A stretch of DNA of 54,664 bases from a virus, in IMG/VR virus record IMGVR_UViG_3300042090_002079, positions 1 to 54,664 of that record. One strand, 5' to 3'. Below the pieces are notes generated by a model. It worked only from the letters and a program-made list of their open reading frames with translations. It was not told where the DNA came from and ran no database searches. Position numbers and translations under genes: made by a program. Numbering within the stretch: the stretch's first letter is position 1; every line of letters starts with the position of its first letter. This document shows positions 1 through 6,398 of the stretch, piece by piece.

Positions 1-1
1 G

Positions 2-304
2 CTGGCCGCGCTAACCGGCAAGTCGCCGCGCGGGGTGCGCTCCAAGGCCGATGCGCTGGGGATTCGCGTGAAGGCCTCGGCGCGCATGTGGGGACCGAAG
101 AAGCGGAGGACTCCCGGCAAGCGGCGAGGCGTAGTGGACGCGCGCGCGATGTCTCCGGCCGCTGGCTCGGGCCGGCCGATGCGGCTGGTTCCGGCGCGCA
201 AGCGGTCCGAGGCCTCGCGGCTGGAGTGGTGCCCGGAGTGCGGCGCGCCGGTTTCCAACTGGCAGCAGCATACAGAGCGCATGGAACACAGGAGGCGGCC
301 GTGA
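2..304 (+). CDS. HTH / zinc-finger small protein, 5' end outside window
   Basis: The frame is open from base 2, so the gene begins before the window. The first residues (LAALTGKSPRGVRSKA) look like the recognition part of a helix-turn-helix of the kind found in small phage DNA-binding proteins. The C-terminus has C-x2-C-x9-H-x5-H (CPEC...H.....H), a possible zinc finger. The middle is rich in Arg and Pro. An internal GTG at 35 could start a shorter form, but the HTH-like sequence upstream argues against it. Its last codons overlap the GTG start of the next gene, so the two are co-translated. It may be the continuation of the truncated gene at 54586. Confidence 0.55.
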   Translation: MAALTGKSPRGVRSKADALGIRVKASARMWGPKKRRTPGKRRGVVDARAMSPAAGSGRPMRLVPARKRSEASRLEWCPECGAPVSNWQQHTERMEHRRRP

Positions 305-870
305 AGGTGCCGGGAATTGAGGAGTCAACGGTGGATGGATCGCAGACCGTGCGCGGCCGTTGGGGTAGCCCCCGCTTCACGTGCGACGACATGGAGCGCG
401 CGTTTCGTGAATGGGGCTGTAGCTGCGGTCCGGCGGCGGTGGCGGCGATCCGCTGCCTCACGTTGGAGGAGCTGCGGCCGCACCTGGGCGATTTCGAGCT
501 GAAGGGCTACACGAATCCCACGCTGATGTGGGAGATCCTGCGCAACCTCGGCGTGCGCTTCACGGTCGATTTTGCGCCGAGGGCTTTCGGCGGGTGGCCG
601 CGCTGGGGCCTGGCGCGGGTGCAGTGGGAAGGTCCGTGGACCCGGGAGGGCGTGCCGAGGGCAGCGCGGTACCGGCATACGCACTGGGTGGGCGCCTCCT
701 GGGTGAATCGGGAAAACGTGGGTATCTGGGATGTGAATTGCCTGAACAACGGATCGGGCTGGGTGGGGCTGAAGGATTGGGCGGCGATTACGGTTCCGTT
801 CCTTCTGGCGGATCATTCCAGGGCGGACGGGAACTGGCACGTGACGCACATGGTTGAGGTAGAGAGATGA
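301..870 (+). CDS. Papain-like cysteine peptidase candidate
   Basis: This 189-residue protein starts at GTG 301, overlapping the previous stop (GTGA). It contains CSCGPAAVAAI, which resembles the Cys-Gly-Pro nucleophile helix of C39/NlpC-like papain-fold peptidases. Further on are HTHWVGAS and IWDVNC, which could supply the His and Asp/Asn of the triad in the usual order. No signal peptide is seen, so it would act in the cytoplasm. The family is not one I can name; the peptidase call rests on motif spacing alone. It could instead be an inactive papain-fold protein. It sits in an early operon of small genes. Confidence 0.5.
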   Translation: MKVPGIEESTVDGSQTVRGRWGSPRFTCDDMERAFREWGCSCGPAAVAAIRCLTLEELRPHLGDFELKGYTNPTLMWEILRNLGVRFTVDFAPRAFGGWPRWGLARVQWEGPWTREGVPRAARYRHTHWVGASWVNRENVGIWDVNCLNNGSGWVGLKDWAAITVPFLLADHSRADGNWHVTHMVEVER

Positions 871-1064
871 CGCAAGGCACACAGGAAACGGCGATCGGCG
901 AGGCGGAGGTTGCGAAGCGGGCGCGGATGGCGGCGAACGATGCGCTGTGGGCGGCATTCCAGATGTGGTTCCGCGCGGAGCACGCGGGCGACTGGAGCCG
1001 GCGCAATCAGATCCCGGAGTGGCGGGCGTTTCAGGCGGGTTTTGTGGAAGGGAAGAAGCGGTGA
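867..1064 (+). CDS. Small phage protein of unknown function
   Basis: A 65-residue, Ala/Arg/Trp-rich, predicted helical protein. Its ATG overlaps the preceding stop by four bases (ATGA), and its own stop overlaps the GTG of the next gene, so it lies in a translationally coupled run. The C-terminal half (WRAFQAGFVEGKK) resembles a motif frequent in small phage early proteins of unknown role. No signal peptide, membrane segment or metal site is visible. Confidence 0.6.
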   Translation: MTQGTQETAIGEAEVAKRARMAANDALWAAFQMWFRAEHAGDWSRRNQIPEWRAFQAGFVEGKKR

Positions 1065-1339
1065 GTGTGTATGTAGACCAGCTGCGGCGATGGGGCGGTT
1101 CGGCGAGCTTTCGCTGGACGGAGAGTTGCCATATGTATGCCGACTCGCCGGCGGAGCTGCACGCGATGGCGCAGGCGATGGGCCTGAAGCGGGAGTGGTT
1201 TCAGGAGCACGGGCGGCTGCCGCACTACGACCTGACGCCGGCGCGAAGGATGGCGGCGTTGAAGCTGGGCGCGGTGGAGCAGAGCTCGCGCCAGATGGTG
1301 GCGTTTATGAACGGAGCCAGGCATGGGGACGGCCGTTGA
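1061..1339 (+). CDS. DUF4031 family protein
   Basis: This 92-residue protein matches the pattern of DUF4031 along its length: an N-terminal VYVD, then CHMYADSPAELHAMA, GLKREWFQ, LPHYDLTPARR and a closing ALKLGA segment. DUF4031 proteins are small, occur in phages and bacteria, and have no settled function; the conserved His and Asp residues suggest metal or nucleotide binding. GTG at 1061 is chosen because it overlaps the previous stop and gives the family's usual N-terminus. An upstream ATG would add unrelated residues. Confidence 0.8.
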   Translation: MSVYVDQLRRWGGSASFRWTESCHMYADSPAELHAMAQAMGLKREWFQEHGRLPHYDLTPARRMAALKLGAVEQSSRQMVAFMNGARHGDGR

Positions 1340-1619
1340 CAGGTTCGAGCGTACGCGGCCGGAGGATGGCGGCATTGTCTGGCGGGAGCAGTTCAACGCA
1401 TTTCAGTGCTACGGATGCGAGGAGTTCGAAGAGGTGCGATCGGCGGCGCGGCGCACGCCGGAGAAGCTGGCGGAGTTGCGGGAGCTGCTGGTGATCGATC
1501 ACACCGAGTGCTGGAAGTTCAGCGATCCGAAGCAGGCCGCCGACGCGCGGCGGTACCGCAAGGAAAAGACGCGGCGCGCGAACCTGGCGGCGCAGCGGAC
1601 GAGTTGGAGGGGAAGATGA
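1323..1619 (+). CDS. Hypothetical early protein with Cys pair
   Basis: A 98-residue, basic protein that overlaps the preceding gene by 17 bases and the following gene by four. It contains CYGCEEF near residue 29 and a later single Cys (HTECW), together enough for a possible metal site. The C-terminus is Lys/Arg-rich. I do not recognise the family. Overlaps on both sides and consistent codon use support it as a real gene in the operon. Confidence 0.6.
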   Translation: MGTAVDRFERTRPEDGGIVWREQFNAFQCYGCEEFEEVRSAARRTPEKLAELRELLVIDHTECWKFSDPKQAADARRYRKEKTRRANLAAQRTSWRGR

Positions 1620-2128
1620 AGACCGTGAAGCAGCTCTGGTTGTGCGTGATGGATCAGGTTCGATGGTATGTCCGGCTGCCCGCAACGCAGAAGAGAACGG
1701 CGGAGCTGTATTTTTCCGCGGCGGAGCGGGCACGCGTTGCGGCGGCGGAGATTGACACGCTGCGCGGCGACGCTGCGCGCACGGGGAATGAGCTGGATGG
1801 CCTGCGCCAGAAGCTGGCCCAGGACGCGCAGCGTAGCTTTTCCGGCCTGACGCCCGCGGAGACGGAGCGGCTGGCGCTGCTGGCCGAGGAGCTGGGCGAA
1901 GCGGCCCAGGCGGTGGGCAAGATCCTCCGGCATGGCTACCAGAACAGTTCGCCGTTCGGCGGCCCCTCGAACCAGGTTCAACTGGAGCGCGAGCTGGGCG
2001 ATGTGAAGGTGGCCATCGACCTGCTGACCGCGGCCGGCGATGTGCGCGCCGGCGACATCCACGCACGGCGCAGGCAGAAGCGGCGCAGCGTGGCGCGATG
2101 GTTGCGTCACCAGGGACAGGGCCAATGA
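1616..2128 (+). CDS. MazG-like nucleotide pyrophosphohydrolase
   Basis: The 170-residue protein has an N-terminal helical, coiled-coil-like part (about residues 20-70) and a C-terminal all-alpha NTP-PPase-like domain. The signature is LLAEELGEAAQAVGK, giving the EE..E metal ligands, followed by LERELGDVKVAIDLL for the second acidic helix (E..D). MazG-type enzymes hydrolyse NTPs or dNTPs to monophosphates and pyrophosphate. In phages they are thought to adjust nucleotide pools or lower ppGpp. ATG 1616 (overlap with the preceding gene's stop) is preferred over an upstream start in the same frame. Confidence 0.75.
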   Translation: MKTVKQLWLCVMDQVRWYVRLPATQKRTAELYFSAAERARVAAAEIDTLRGDAARTGNELDGLRQKLAQDAQRSFSGLTPAETERLALLAEELGEAAQAVGKILRHGYQNSSPFGGPSNQVQLERELGDVKVAIDLLTAAGDVRAGDIHARRRQKRRSVARWLRHQGQGQ

Positions 2129-2244
2129 AGTTTTGCTGGGACAAAAGGGCGATCGAGGAGCTGACCTGGGCGACGCTCGAGGGCGAGAGCCTGGAGGCGA
2201 TTGCCGCGCGGCTGGGATGCATCCGGCGGACAGTTATGGTGTAG
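2125..2244 (+). CDS. Tiny helix-turn-helix protein
   Basis: A 39-residue reading frame whose ATG overlaps the MazG-like stop (ATGA). It reads as a single helix-turn-helix: acidic helix, then LEAIAARLGC, then a basic recognition helix (IRRTV). Such mini-HTH proteins occur in phage early operons but are usually overlooked. Start coupling and the HTH pattern support it; the short length keeps confidence moderate. Confidence 0.5.
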   Translation: MKFCWDKRAIEELTWATLEGESLEAIAARLGCIRRTVMV

Positions 2245-2270
2245 TTATCACGGAAAGAGGGAGAGATACG

Positions 2271-2510
2271 ATGAAGATCACGATTGAAAGCACATCGCGC
2301 GTGGTGGAGATTGAGCCCGCGGAGGGCGGTCCGGAGATACGGTGCCGCGTGTGGGAAGGGCATACGGAGAGCGGGATCGCGGTGCAGGCACTTATCCCGA
2401 GGATCGCCGCCAGCCAAACGGATGACTTACGGCAGTTTGAGGCCGAGTTACAAGAGACCAAGGCGCCGTCGCCGGGTGTGCAGATGTTTCCGATGCGGAT
2501 GATTCTGTAA
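2271..2510 (+). CDS. Hypothetical small early protein
   Basis: A 79-residue acidic protein starting at ATG 2271 behind a GAGAGA-type ribosome site. The N-terminus (MKITIESTSRVVEI) looks like a beta-hairpin, followed by charged loops. A longer reading in the same frame upstream overlaps the MazG-like gene and is not preferred. Family unknown. Confidence 0.6.
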   Translation: MKITIESTSRVVEIEPAEGGPEIRCRVWEGHTESGIAVQALIPRIAASQTDDLRQFEAELQETKAPSPGVQMFPMRMIL

Positions 2511-2571
2511 CGGAGTTACTCGTGGTTAGCGGCCGGTTTGGGCTAGATCGGCGCTTTGGAAGGGGAGTTCC

Positions 2572-2907
2572 ATGGGCAGTCAGAAAGTGGTGGCAGTGGA
2601 AGGGGGGGGGGGCAGGGCGAGCAATCGCGTGCCTTCCAACCGCTACGCGAGGCCGGAGACGGCGATAGTGAAAATGGACGAAGTGCCGGAACCGCCGCCG
2701 CGCAACCGCCCGGTTGCGGAGCAGCTGTACCTGCAGGTGCGCGAGCTGGGCCAAGGGAACGCGCTGAAAGCCTCGTTTGAGAGCGAGAAGCATGGCGAGT
2801 ACGTGCGCGGCAAGATGCGTGCAATGGCTAAGAAGGAAAAGAAGTTTCTGAGCAGCTCGCGCACCGCCGACGGCAAGACGCGCTACTTCTGGCTGGAAAA
2901 ACTGTAA
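2572..2907 (+). CDS. Hypothetical protein with an 11-G tract near its start
   Basis: The 111-residue protein starts at ATG 2572 behind GGAAGGGGAG. Its basic C-terminal half (SEKHGEYVRGKMRAMAKKEKK) is predicted helical and may bind nucleic acid; family unknown. Codons 11-14 lie in a run of eleven G at 2602-2612, where slippage would put translation out of frame. An internal GTG at 2668 or ATG at 2674 could give a form that avoids the tract. Confidence 0.55.
   Translation: MGSQKVVAVEGGGGRASNRVPSNRYARPETAIVKMDEVPEPPPRNRPVAEQLYLQVRELGQGNALKASFESEKHGEYVRGKMRAMAKKEKKFLSSSRTADGKTRYFWLEKL
2602..2612 (+). repeat. Poly-G tract (11 G)
   Basis: Eleven consecutive G residues lie inside the first 15 codons of the 2572 gene. 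Such tracts are prone to slippage in replication and to sequencing error. Confidence 0.9.
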
Positions 2908-2940
2908 GGCCGGCGCGGGCGCGTGGAACTGCCAGATGCA

Positions 2941-2968
2941 GGTCCTTCGGCTCCGCCCAGGATGACAA
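2941..2968. repeat. REP-like intergenic sequence
   Basis: The 125-base gap between the genes at 2572 and 3033 contains TCCTTCGGCTCCGCCCAGGA followed by TGACAA. Near-identical words are a widespread dispersed intergenic repeat in many high-GC soil bacteria. That identification is from memory. Only one copy is seen in this window. Confidence 0.5.
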
Positions 2969-3032
2969 GGGTTTCACGGGAATGCAGAACAAGACGCCGC
3001 GAGTGGGTTGAAGCGGCGCACGGGAGAACGTT

Positions 3033-4028
3033 GTGAGTATTCGGGTGATGGCGGATGTTTGGGATTTTGGGCCGGAAGACGCGACAGAATGCTACATCCT
3101 TGTCTGCCTGGCGAACCACTGCGACGACAACGGCAGGAGCTGTTTTCCTTCGATAGCGCGGATTGCGCAGATGAGCCGGCGTTCAGCGCGGACGGTGGTC
3201 CGGGTGATTGCGGCGCTGGAGGCCGGCGGCTGGATCGCGGTGGAGCGCGGCGTGGGGCGCGGCGTGATCTCGCAGTACACGATTCATGTTGCCAAGCTGA
3301 AAAGGTGTCAGGGTGTCACCTTTTCCGAGGCGGAAAAGGTGACATTGGCGCAGCAAAAGGTGACATTGACGACAGAAAAAGGTGACATTGACGACAACCC
3401 CCCACACCCCCCATTAGGAGTAACCGTCAAGGAACCGTCAGGAAACCCTTCCGCCGGCATGCGCCAGCGGCGCGATGCGGATCCGCGTCATGCGCCGTTC
3501 AAGGCGGCGATTGAAAACTACTGGGACGCCAAGAATCCCGCGGTGCCGATGCCGTGGGGCGCGAGCGAGGCCGGGGCGCTGGGCCAGTTTCTGCGCGATC
3601 TGCCGGAGCTGGAGCTGGAGACGTTCGTGGGGTTGTTGCGCGGACGGTTCCGGTCCGGGGTGAATCACGGCGACAGGCCGCGCGCGTGGATCGGCTCATT
3701 GACGAGCTACATGCGGCCGCTGGACAGGTACAAGATTCCGAAGGGAGAAACGGATGGAACCGATCGGCCCAGTGCTCAAAGGCGGCGCGTTGACGATAAC
3801 CTCGCGGCCCTTGCAAAGGCACTTAAGCAACAAGGATACGACGGCCCTGGCGGTGATGCTGGGACGGCTGATGAAGCGCTTCGCGCATCAGGACATGACG
3901 GCGGCGATGCCGGAGTACGTGGCGGACTTCGAGAAGCTCGCGGTGAAGTACTCGCTCCCGAAGCTGGAAGCCGCGGTCGAGGCACTGCGCATCGATCCGG
4001 AGCAAGCCTTTTTCCCGAAGCCGGATGA
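3033..4028 (+). CDS. Replication initiator / replisome organizer with winged-helix domain
   Basis: The 331-residue protein starts at GTG 3033. Residues 15-95 form a winged-helix of the HTH_36 type (CFPSIARIAQMSRRSARTVV, then a GVGRG wing), typical of phage replication initiators. A short polar linker (residues about 95-135) is encoded by repeated AAAAGGTGACA elements. Residues 145-240 form a second helical domain. The design, initiator gene with the origin inside it, recalls lambda O. The last 275 bases overlap the next gene in another frame; that C-terminus is Gly/Asp/Ala-rich and may be poorly constrained. Confidence 0.7.
   Translation: MSIRVMADVWDFGPEDATECYILVCLANHCDDNGRSCFPSIARIAQMSRRSARTVVRVIAALEAGGWIAVERGVGRGVISQYTIHVAKLKRCQGVTFSEAEKVTLAQQKVTLTTEKGDIDDNPPHPPLGVTVKEPSGNPSAGMRQRRDADPRHAPFKAAIENYWDAKNPAVPMPWGASEAGALGQFLRDLPELELETFVGLLRGRFRSGVNHGDRPRAWIGSLTSYMRPLDRYKIPKGETDGTDRPSAQRRRVDDNLAALAKALKQQGYDGPGGDAGTADEALRASGHDGGDAGVRGGLREARGEVLAPEAGSRGRGTAHRSGASLFPEAG
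3300..3387 (+). other. Candidate replication origin: AAAAGGTGACA iterons
   Basis: Five copies of AAAAGGTG(A/T)CA lie inside the initiator gene: direct at 3300, 3334, 3355 and 3377, and one inverted at 3314-3324. The last three are spaced 21-22 bases apart, two helical turns, and share the extension TTGRCG. Iterons inside the initiator gene are the known arrangement of lambdoid origins. Confidence 0.65.
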
Positions 4029-4233
4029 AGTGGCGAAGGAGTTGGAGCGTATGGCGGATGCGGAGGCGAGCGAGCGCAGGCGGCGTGAAGGCGAGGCGCA
4101 GCGCGCGGAGATGGAGCGCAACTTCTGGGAGCACGTGGAGTGGCGCATGGAGCGGGAAGGCCTGACGGAGCAGCAGGTTCTGGATACTATCCGGACGCCG
4201 GGCTACGCGGGCAGAAAAGCGAGAAACGTATGA
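3754..4233 (+). CDS. Replication-associated helical protein, possible helicase loader
   Basis: A 159-residue helical protein (LPKLEAAVEALRIDP, then FFPKPDEVAKELERM). The FFP-x-PDE word recurs in phage proteins next to replication initiators, some of which load the helicase. The C-terminal third is a charged coiled coil (MADAEASERRRREGEAQRAE). It overlaps the initiator gene by 275 bases in a different frame. Because its sequence is the more protein-like of the two, this gene is probably real throughout. The exact role is inferred only from position. Confidence 0.6.
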   Translation: MEPIGPVLKGGALTITSRPLQRHLSNKDTTALAVMLGRLMKRFAHQDMTAAMPEYVADFEKLAVKYSLPKLEAAVEALRIDPEQAFFPKPDEVAKELERMADAEASERRRREGEAQRAEMERNFWEHVEWRMEREGLTEQQVLDTIRTPGYAGRKARNV

Positions 4234-4397
4234 AGACGCGCAGAAAGCAGGCGCCGCGGGTCTGGCGGAGAGCGCCTTTCCGGCGCGCGCACATCAATCG
4301 GCAGAAATTACGCCTGCTGCTGATCTCCACGCCGATGAGTCCGGAGATTTCGAGGGGAATTACATACTTAACTGCCTTGGAGGGAAAAGATGACTGA
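4230..4397 (+). CDS. Small basic protein
   Basis: A 55-residue protein starting with ATG 4230, coupled to the previous stop (ATGA). The first 35 residues are strongly basic (KTRRKQAPRVWRRAPFRR), which suggests nucleic-acid binding. The end overlaps the next gene by eight bases. Family unknown. Confidence 0.55.
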   Translation: MKTRRKQAPRVWRRAPFRRAHINRQKLRLLLISTPMSPEISRGITYLTALEGKDD

Positions 4398-4671
4398 AAC
4401 ACAGATGAAACTCGGCCGCCATGCGTTGGGCCTGCCCAATAAACAGAACACGTCCTACCGCAACAGGTTTTGCACCGGCCCTGGCAGTCCCGATTATCCA
4501 GAGTGGCAGGCGATGGTGGCTCAAGGTGACGCCATTGAGCGCACCGGACCTCTCTGGGGCGGCAATAGCATGTTTTATCTCACCCTCAAGGGTGCGTTGG
4601 CTGTCCGTGGCCCGAAGGAACATATCAGCCGAGAGGACGCGGAAGAGATGCGGAGGCTCGAAGCAGCATAG
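4390..4671 (+). CDS. Conserved small phage protein of unknown function
   Basis: The 93-residue protein follows a pattern I associate with a widespread small phage family: HALGLPN, NRFCTGPGSPD, WQAMVAQGDAIE and FYLTLKGALAV. Function is unknown. It starts at ATG 4390 behind GGAGGGAAAAG, overlapping the upstream gene. After its TAG stop the same frame stays open to 4785 and looks protein-like; see findings. Confidence 0.65.
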   Translation: MTETQMKLGRHALGLPNKQNTSYRNRFCTGPGSPDYPEWQAMVAQGDAIERTGPLWGGNSMFYLTLKGALAVRGPKEHISREDAEEMRRLEAA

Positions 4672-4785
4672 GGGCTCAAGTCTATAAGTCCCATTTCGAG
4701 ACTGTATCGCGAGTTCACGGAGGATCAGCCGTTCCGGCTGGAAGTGGATTGCACGAATGCCTTCGTGGAGGGCCTGAGTTGGTGA
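4672..4785 (+). other. Open frame after a TAG stop; possible small gene or readthrough region
   Basis: In frame with the preceding gene, after its TAG, there are 37 sense codons ending at TGA 4783. The last 25 residues (REFTEDQPFRLEVDC and onward) look like ordinary protein. There is no ATG, GTG or TTG at its beginning; a CTG at 4702 is the only near-start. It may be a CTG-started peptide, an amber readthrough extension or the remnant of a gene. Confidence 0.3.
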
Positions 4786-4839
4786 ATGGTTCCACGGGGC
4801 ACGTTTTGTTCCGCGTGGAACGGGAAAGGAGCGAGCGCG

Positions 4840-5118
4840 GTGAAGTACAAGGCGGTGAGCGAGCTATGCGGTTGCGGAAAGAAGCGCAGGGAGGGCCAGC
4901 GGGATTGTGCGGAGTGCCATCGCGCGGCCATGCGGCAATGGAGGCGGCGGCGCTCGCGCAGGAACGGTGCGGCGCTGCTGGAGCGCGTGGAACTGCACCT
5001 GGCGGCGCGGCTGCATCCGCGGCTGATGCGCGCGGAGTGGAAGGCGATTATGGATGCGCGGGTGCGGGTGATGGCGGCGCGGATCGACGTGTTCAACGAC
5101 GTGGGAGACGGCCAATGA
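4840..5118 (+). CDS. Small zinc-ribbon protein
   Basis: A 92-residue basic protein starting at GTG 4840, ten bases after GGAG. Near the N-terminus CGCGKKRREGQRDCAEC gives two Cys pairs, a probable zinc knuckle. An Arg-rich patch (RQWRRRRSRR) and a long helix follow. A 54-base upstream extension to ATG 4786 is possible but lacks a comparable ribosome site. Such proteins in phage early operons often bind DNA; the role here is unknown. Confidence 0.6.
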   Translation: MKYKAVSELCGCGKKRREGQRDCAECHRAAMRQWRRRRSRRNGAALLERVELHLAARLHPRLMRAEWKAIMDARVRVMAARIDVFNDVGDGQ

Positions 5119-5315
5119 GGGGCCTGATGAAACATCGCGCGGAGATGGCCTTGGACAAGCTGCACAGCGCGAATCGGTATCTGGAAAAGCAGTTCGACAT
5201 GACGTGGCCGCGGGAAAAAGCGCTGGCCAATCTGCAGGCGCGAGCGAAGCTGCTGCACTGCGCGAACGCGATTTTGAAGGAGCATGGCCGCAGCATCAGG
5301 CAGGCTGAGCTATAG
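5115..5315 (+). CDS. Small helical early protein
   Basis: A 66-residue, all-helical protein with an Ala/Leu heptad-like pattern (ALANLQARAKLLHCANAIL). ATG 5115 overlaps the previous stop (ATGA). No motif or family is recognised. Confidence 0.6.
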   Translation: MRGLMKHRAEMALDKLHSANRYLEKQFDMTWPREKALANLQARAKLLHCANAILKEHGRSIRQAEL

Positions 5316-5341
5316 CAGGCATGGGCATCGAAGGGAAGAGC

Positions 5342-5602
5342 ATGAGGCGATTTGTGGTGATTGCGACAACGGTGCGCGGCAGGCTGGTGCTGTACGAGGA
5401 GCTGGACAGCGCGGGCCAGTGGGAAGCGAACCGTCGCGCCGATCTTGATGACGAAATGGACCGCTCGCTGCTGCGCGGAAGGGCGACGGCCGGTGCGCGC
5501 CTGGAGCGCGACAAGCCGATCCGCAGGGGCGAAGACTGGCCGGCGCGCAAACCGCCCACGGCTGCGGAGTTGACGGCCGAGCGGATCTGGGGGGCGCGAT
5601 GA
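5342..5602 (+). CDS. Hypothetical early protein
   Basis: An 86-residue protein with a beta-rich N-terminus (RRFVVIATTVRGRLVLYEEL) and a charged C-terminus. ATG 5342 is chosen over ATG 5321 because AAGGGAAG lies at good distance before it. Its end overlaps the next start. Family unknown. Confidence 0.55.
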   Translation: MRRFVVIATTVRGRLVLYEELDSAGQWEANRRADLDDEMDRSLLRGRATAGARLERDKPIRRGEDWPARKPPTAAELTAERIWGAR

Positions 5603-6150
5603 GCGCACTGGAATCGCTGATTGGCGTGGGCTGCGCGCTTTGCCGGCGCAACGGGCATTTTTGCCAGGCGCAGATGTGGGAAGAGTGCGAGGAAGAGAAC
5701 GACGGAAAGCTTCTGCGGTACCGGCGTCCGCTTTGCCTGCGCTGCGCGGATGGCGAGGAGTGCTGCTGGGAGACGGCGCAAAAGCAGGAAACGCCGAAAT
5801 GGCTGGAGGATGAAGCGGATCCGTGCGTGGTGCCGAAGCTGACCGAAGAGGACCAGGCGTTTGTGGCGGCGCAGCGCTGGACTCCGGAGCGGAGCAGCAT
5901 GCAGGGCAAGGTGGACGCGACCACGCGTGGCGCGATTTTGGGCGACCTGGAAACGATGACGATTGCCGCGATCGCCGAGAAGTACCACGTGGAGAAAAAA
6001 TACGTGATGAACCTGCGCAGTAACCAGCGCTACAAGAAGCGCCGGGCAGCATGGCGGAAAAAGCGTTGGGAACTTGTGGAAAAGACGGTCCGCGGCGAGC
6101 TGGTGCGCATGGCGCCGATGGTCTCGATGGGCGCGGAGACGGTGCAATGA
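5599..6150 (+). CDS. Cys-rich DNA-binding protein, candidate late-gene regulator
   Basis: The 183-residue protein has an N-terminal Cys-rich domain (CALCRRNGHFC, then CLRCADGEECC, residues 12-58), probably a zinc domain. A C-terminal HTH follows (TIAAIAEKYHVEKKYVMNLR, about residues 120-139) with a Lys/Arg-rich end. It is the last gene before the late promoter at 6174. By position and domain make-up it could activate or antiterminate late transcription, as Q-type proteins do. That role is inference; no family match is claimed. Confidence 0.55.
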   Translation: MSALESLIGVGCALCRRNGHFCQAQMWEECEEENDGKLLRYRRPLCLRCADGEECCWETAQKQETPKWLEDEADPCVVPKLTEEDQAFVAAQRWTPERSSMQGKVDATTRGAILGDLETMTIAAIAEKYHVEKKYVMNLRSNQRYKKRRAAWRKKRWELVEKTVRGELVRMAPMVSMGAETVQ

Positions 6151-6173
6151 GAATTTTTATTTGGGCGCCGCTC

Positions 6174-6202
6174 TTGCAATGTAAAAAGTAATGCGATAGT
6201 AT
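6174..6202 (+). promoter_or_regulatory. Sigma70-like promoter for the late operon
   Basis: TTGCAA (6174-6179), a 17-base spacer and TAGTAT (6197-6202) make a good sigma70-type promoter in an AT-rich patch directly after the last early gene. Transcription would start near 6209 and read into the HNH/terminase/structural genes. Confidence 0.65.
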
Positions 6203-6208
6203 TCACTT

Positions 6209-6348
6209 CGGAACGGAATCTTCCGGACCCGGCATCGGCAAGACCGATGGGCTGGCCGAAACCAAGCGGTTTTAAGGGTAGCTCGTACTCCGTCTAAAAA
6301 GCCTTCAATTCACTTCCAGCGTTGGCTTCCACCAGCGGTTGAATTGAA
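6209..6348 (+). promoter_or_regulatory. Structured late leader RNA
   Basis: The non-coding 6151-6398 stretch holds three inverted repeats after the promoter: CGGAA-TC-TTCCG (6214-6225), CATCGG-CAAGA-CCGATG (6233-6249), and TTCAATTCA/TGAATTGAA at 6304-6312 and 6340-6348. The first two sit at the very start of the predicted transcript, in the manner of put-type antitermination hairpins. No reading frame is seen before 6348. Confidence 0.45.
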
Positions 6349-6398
6349 TGCGTCCTCTTCCGGACTTCCTGCGCTCATCGACGATGGGCGGAAAAACC

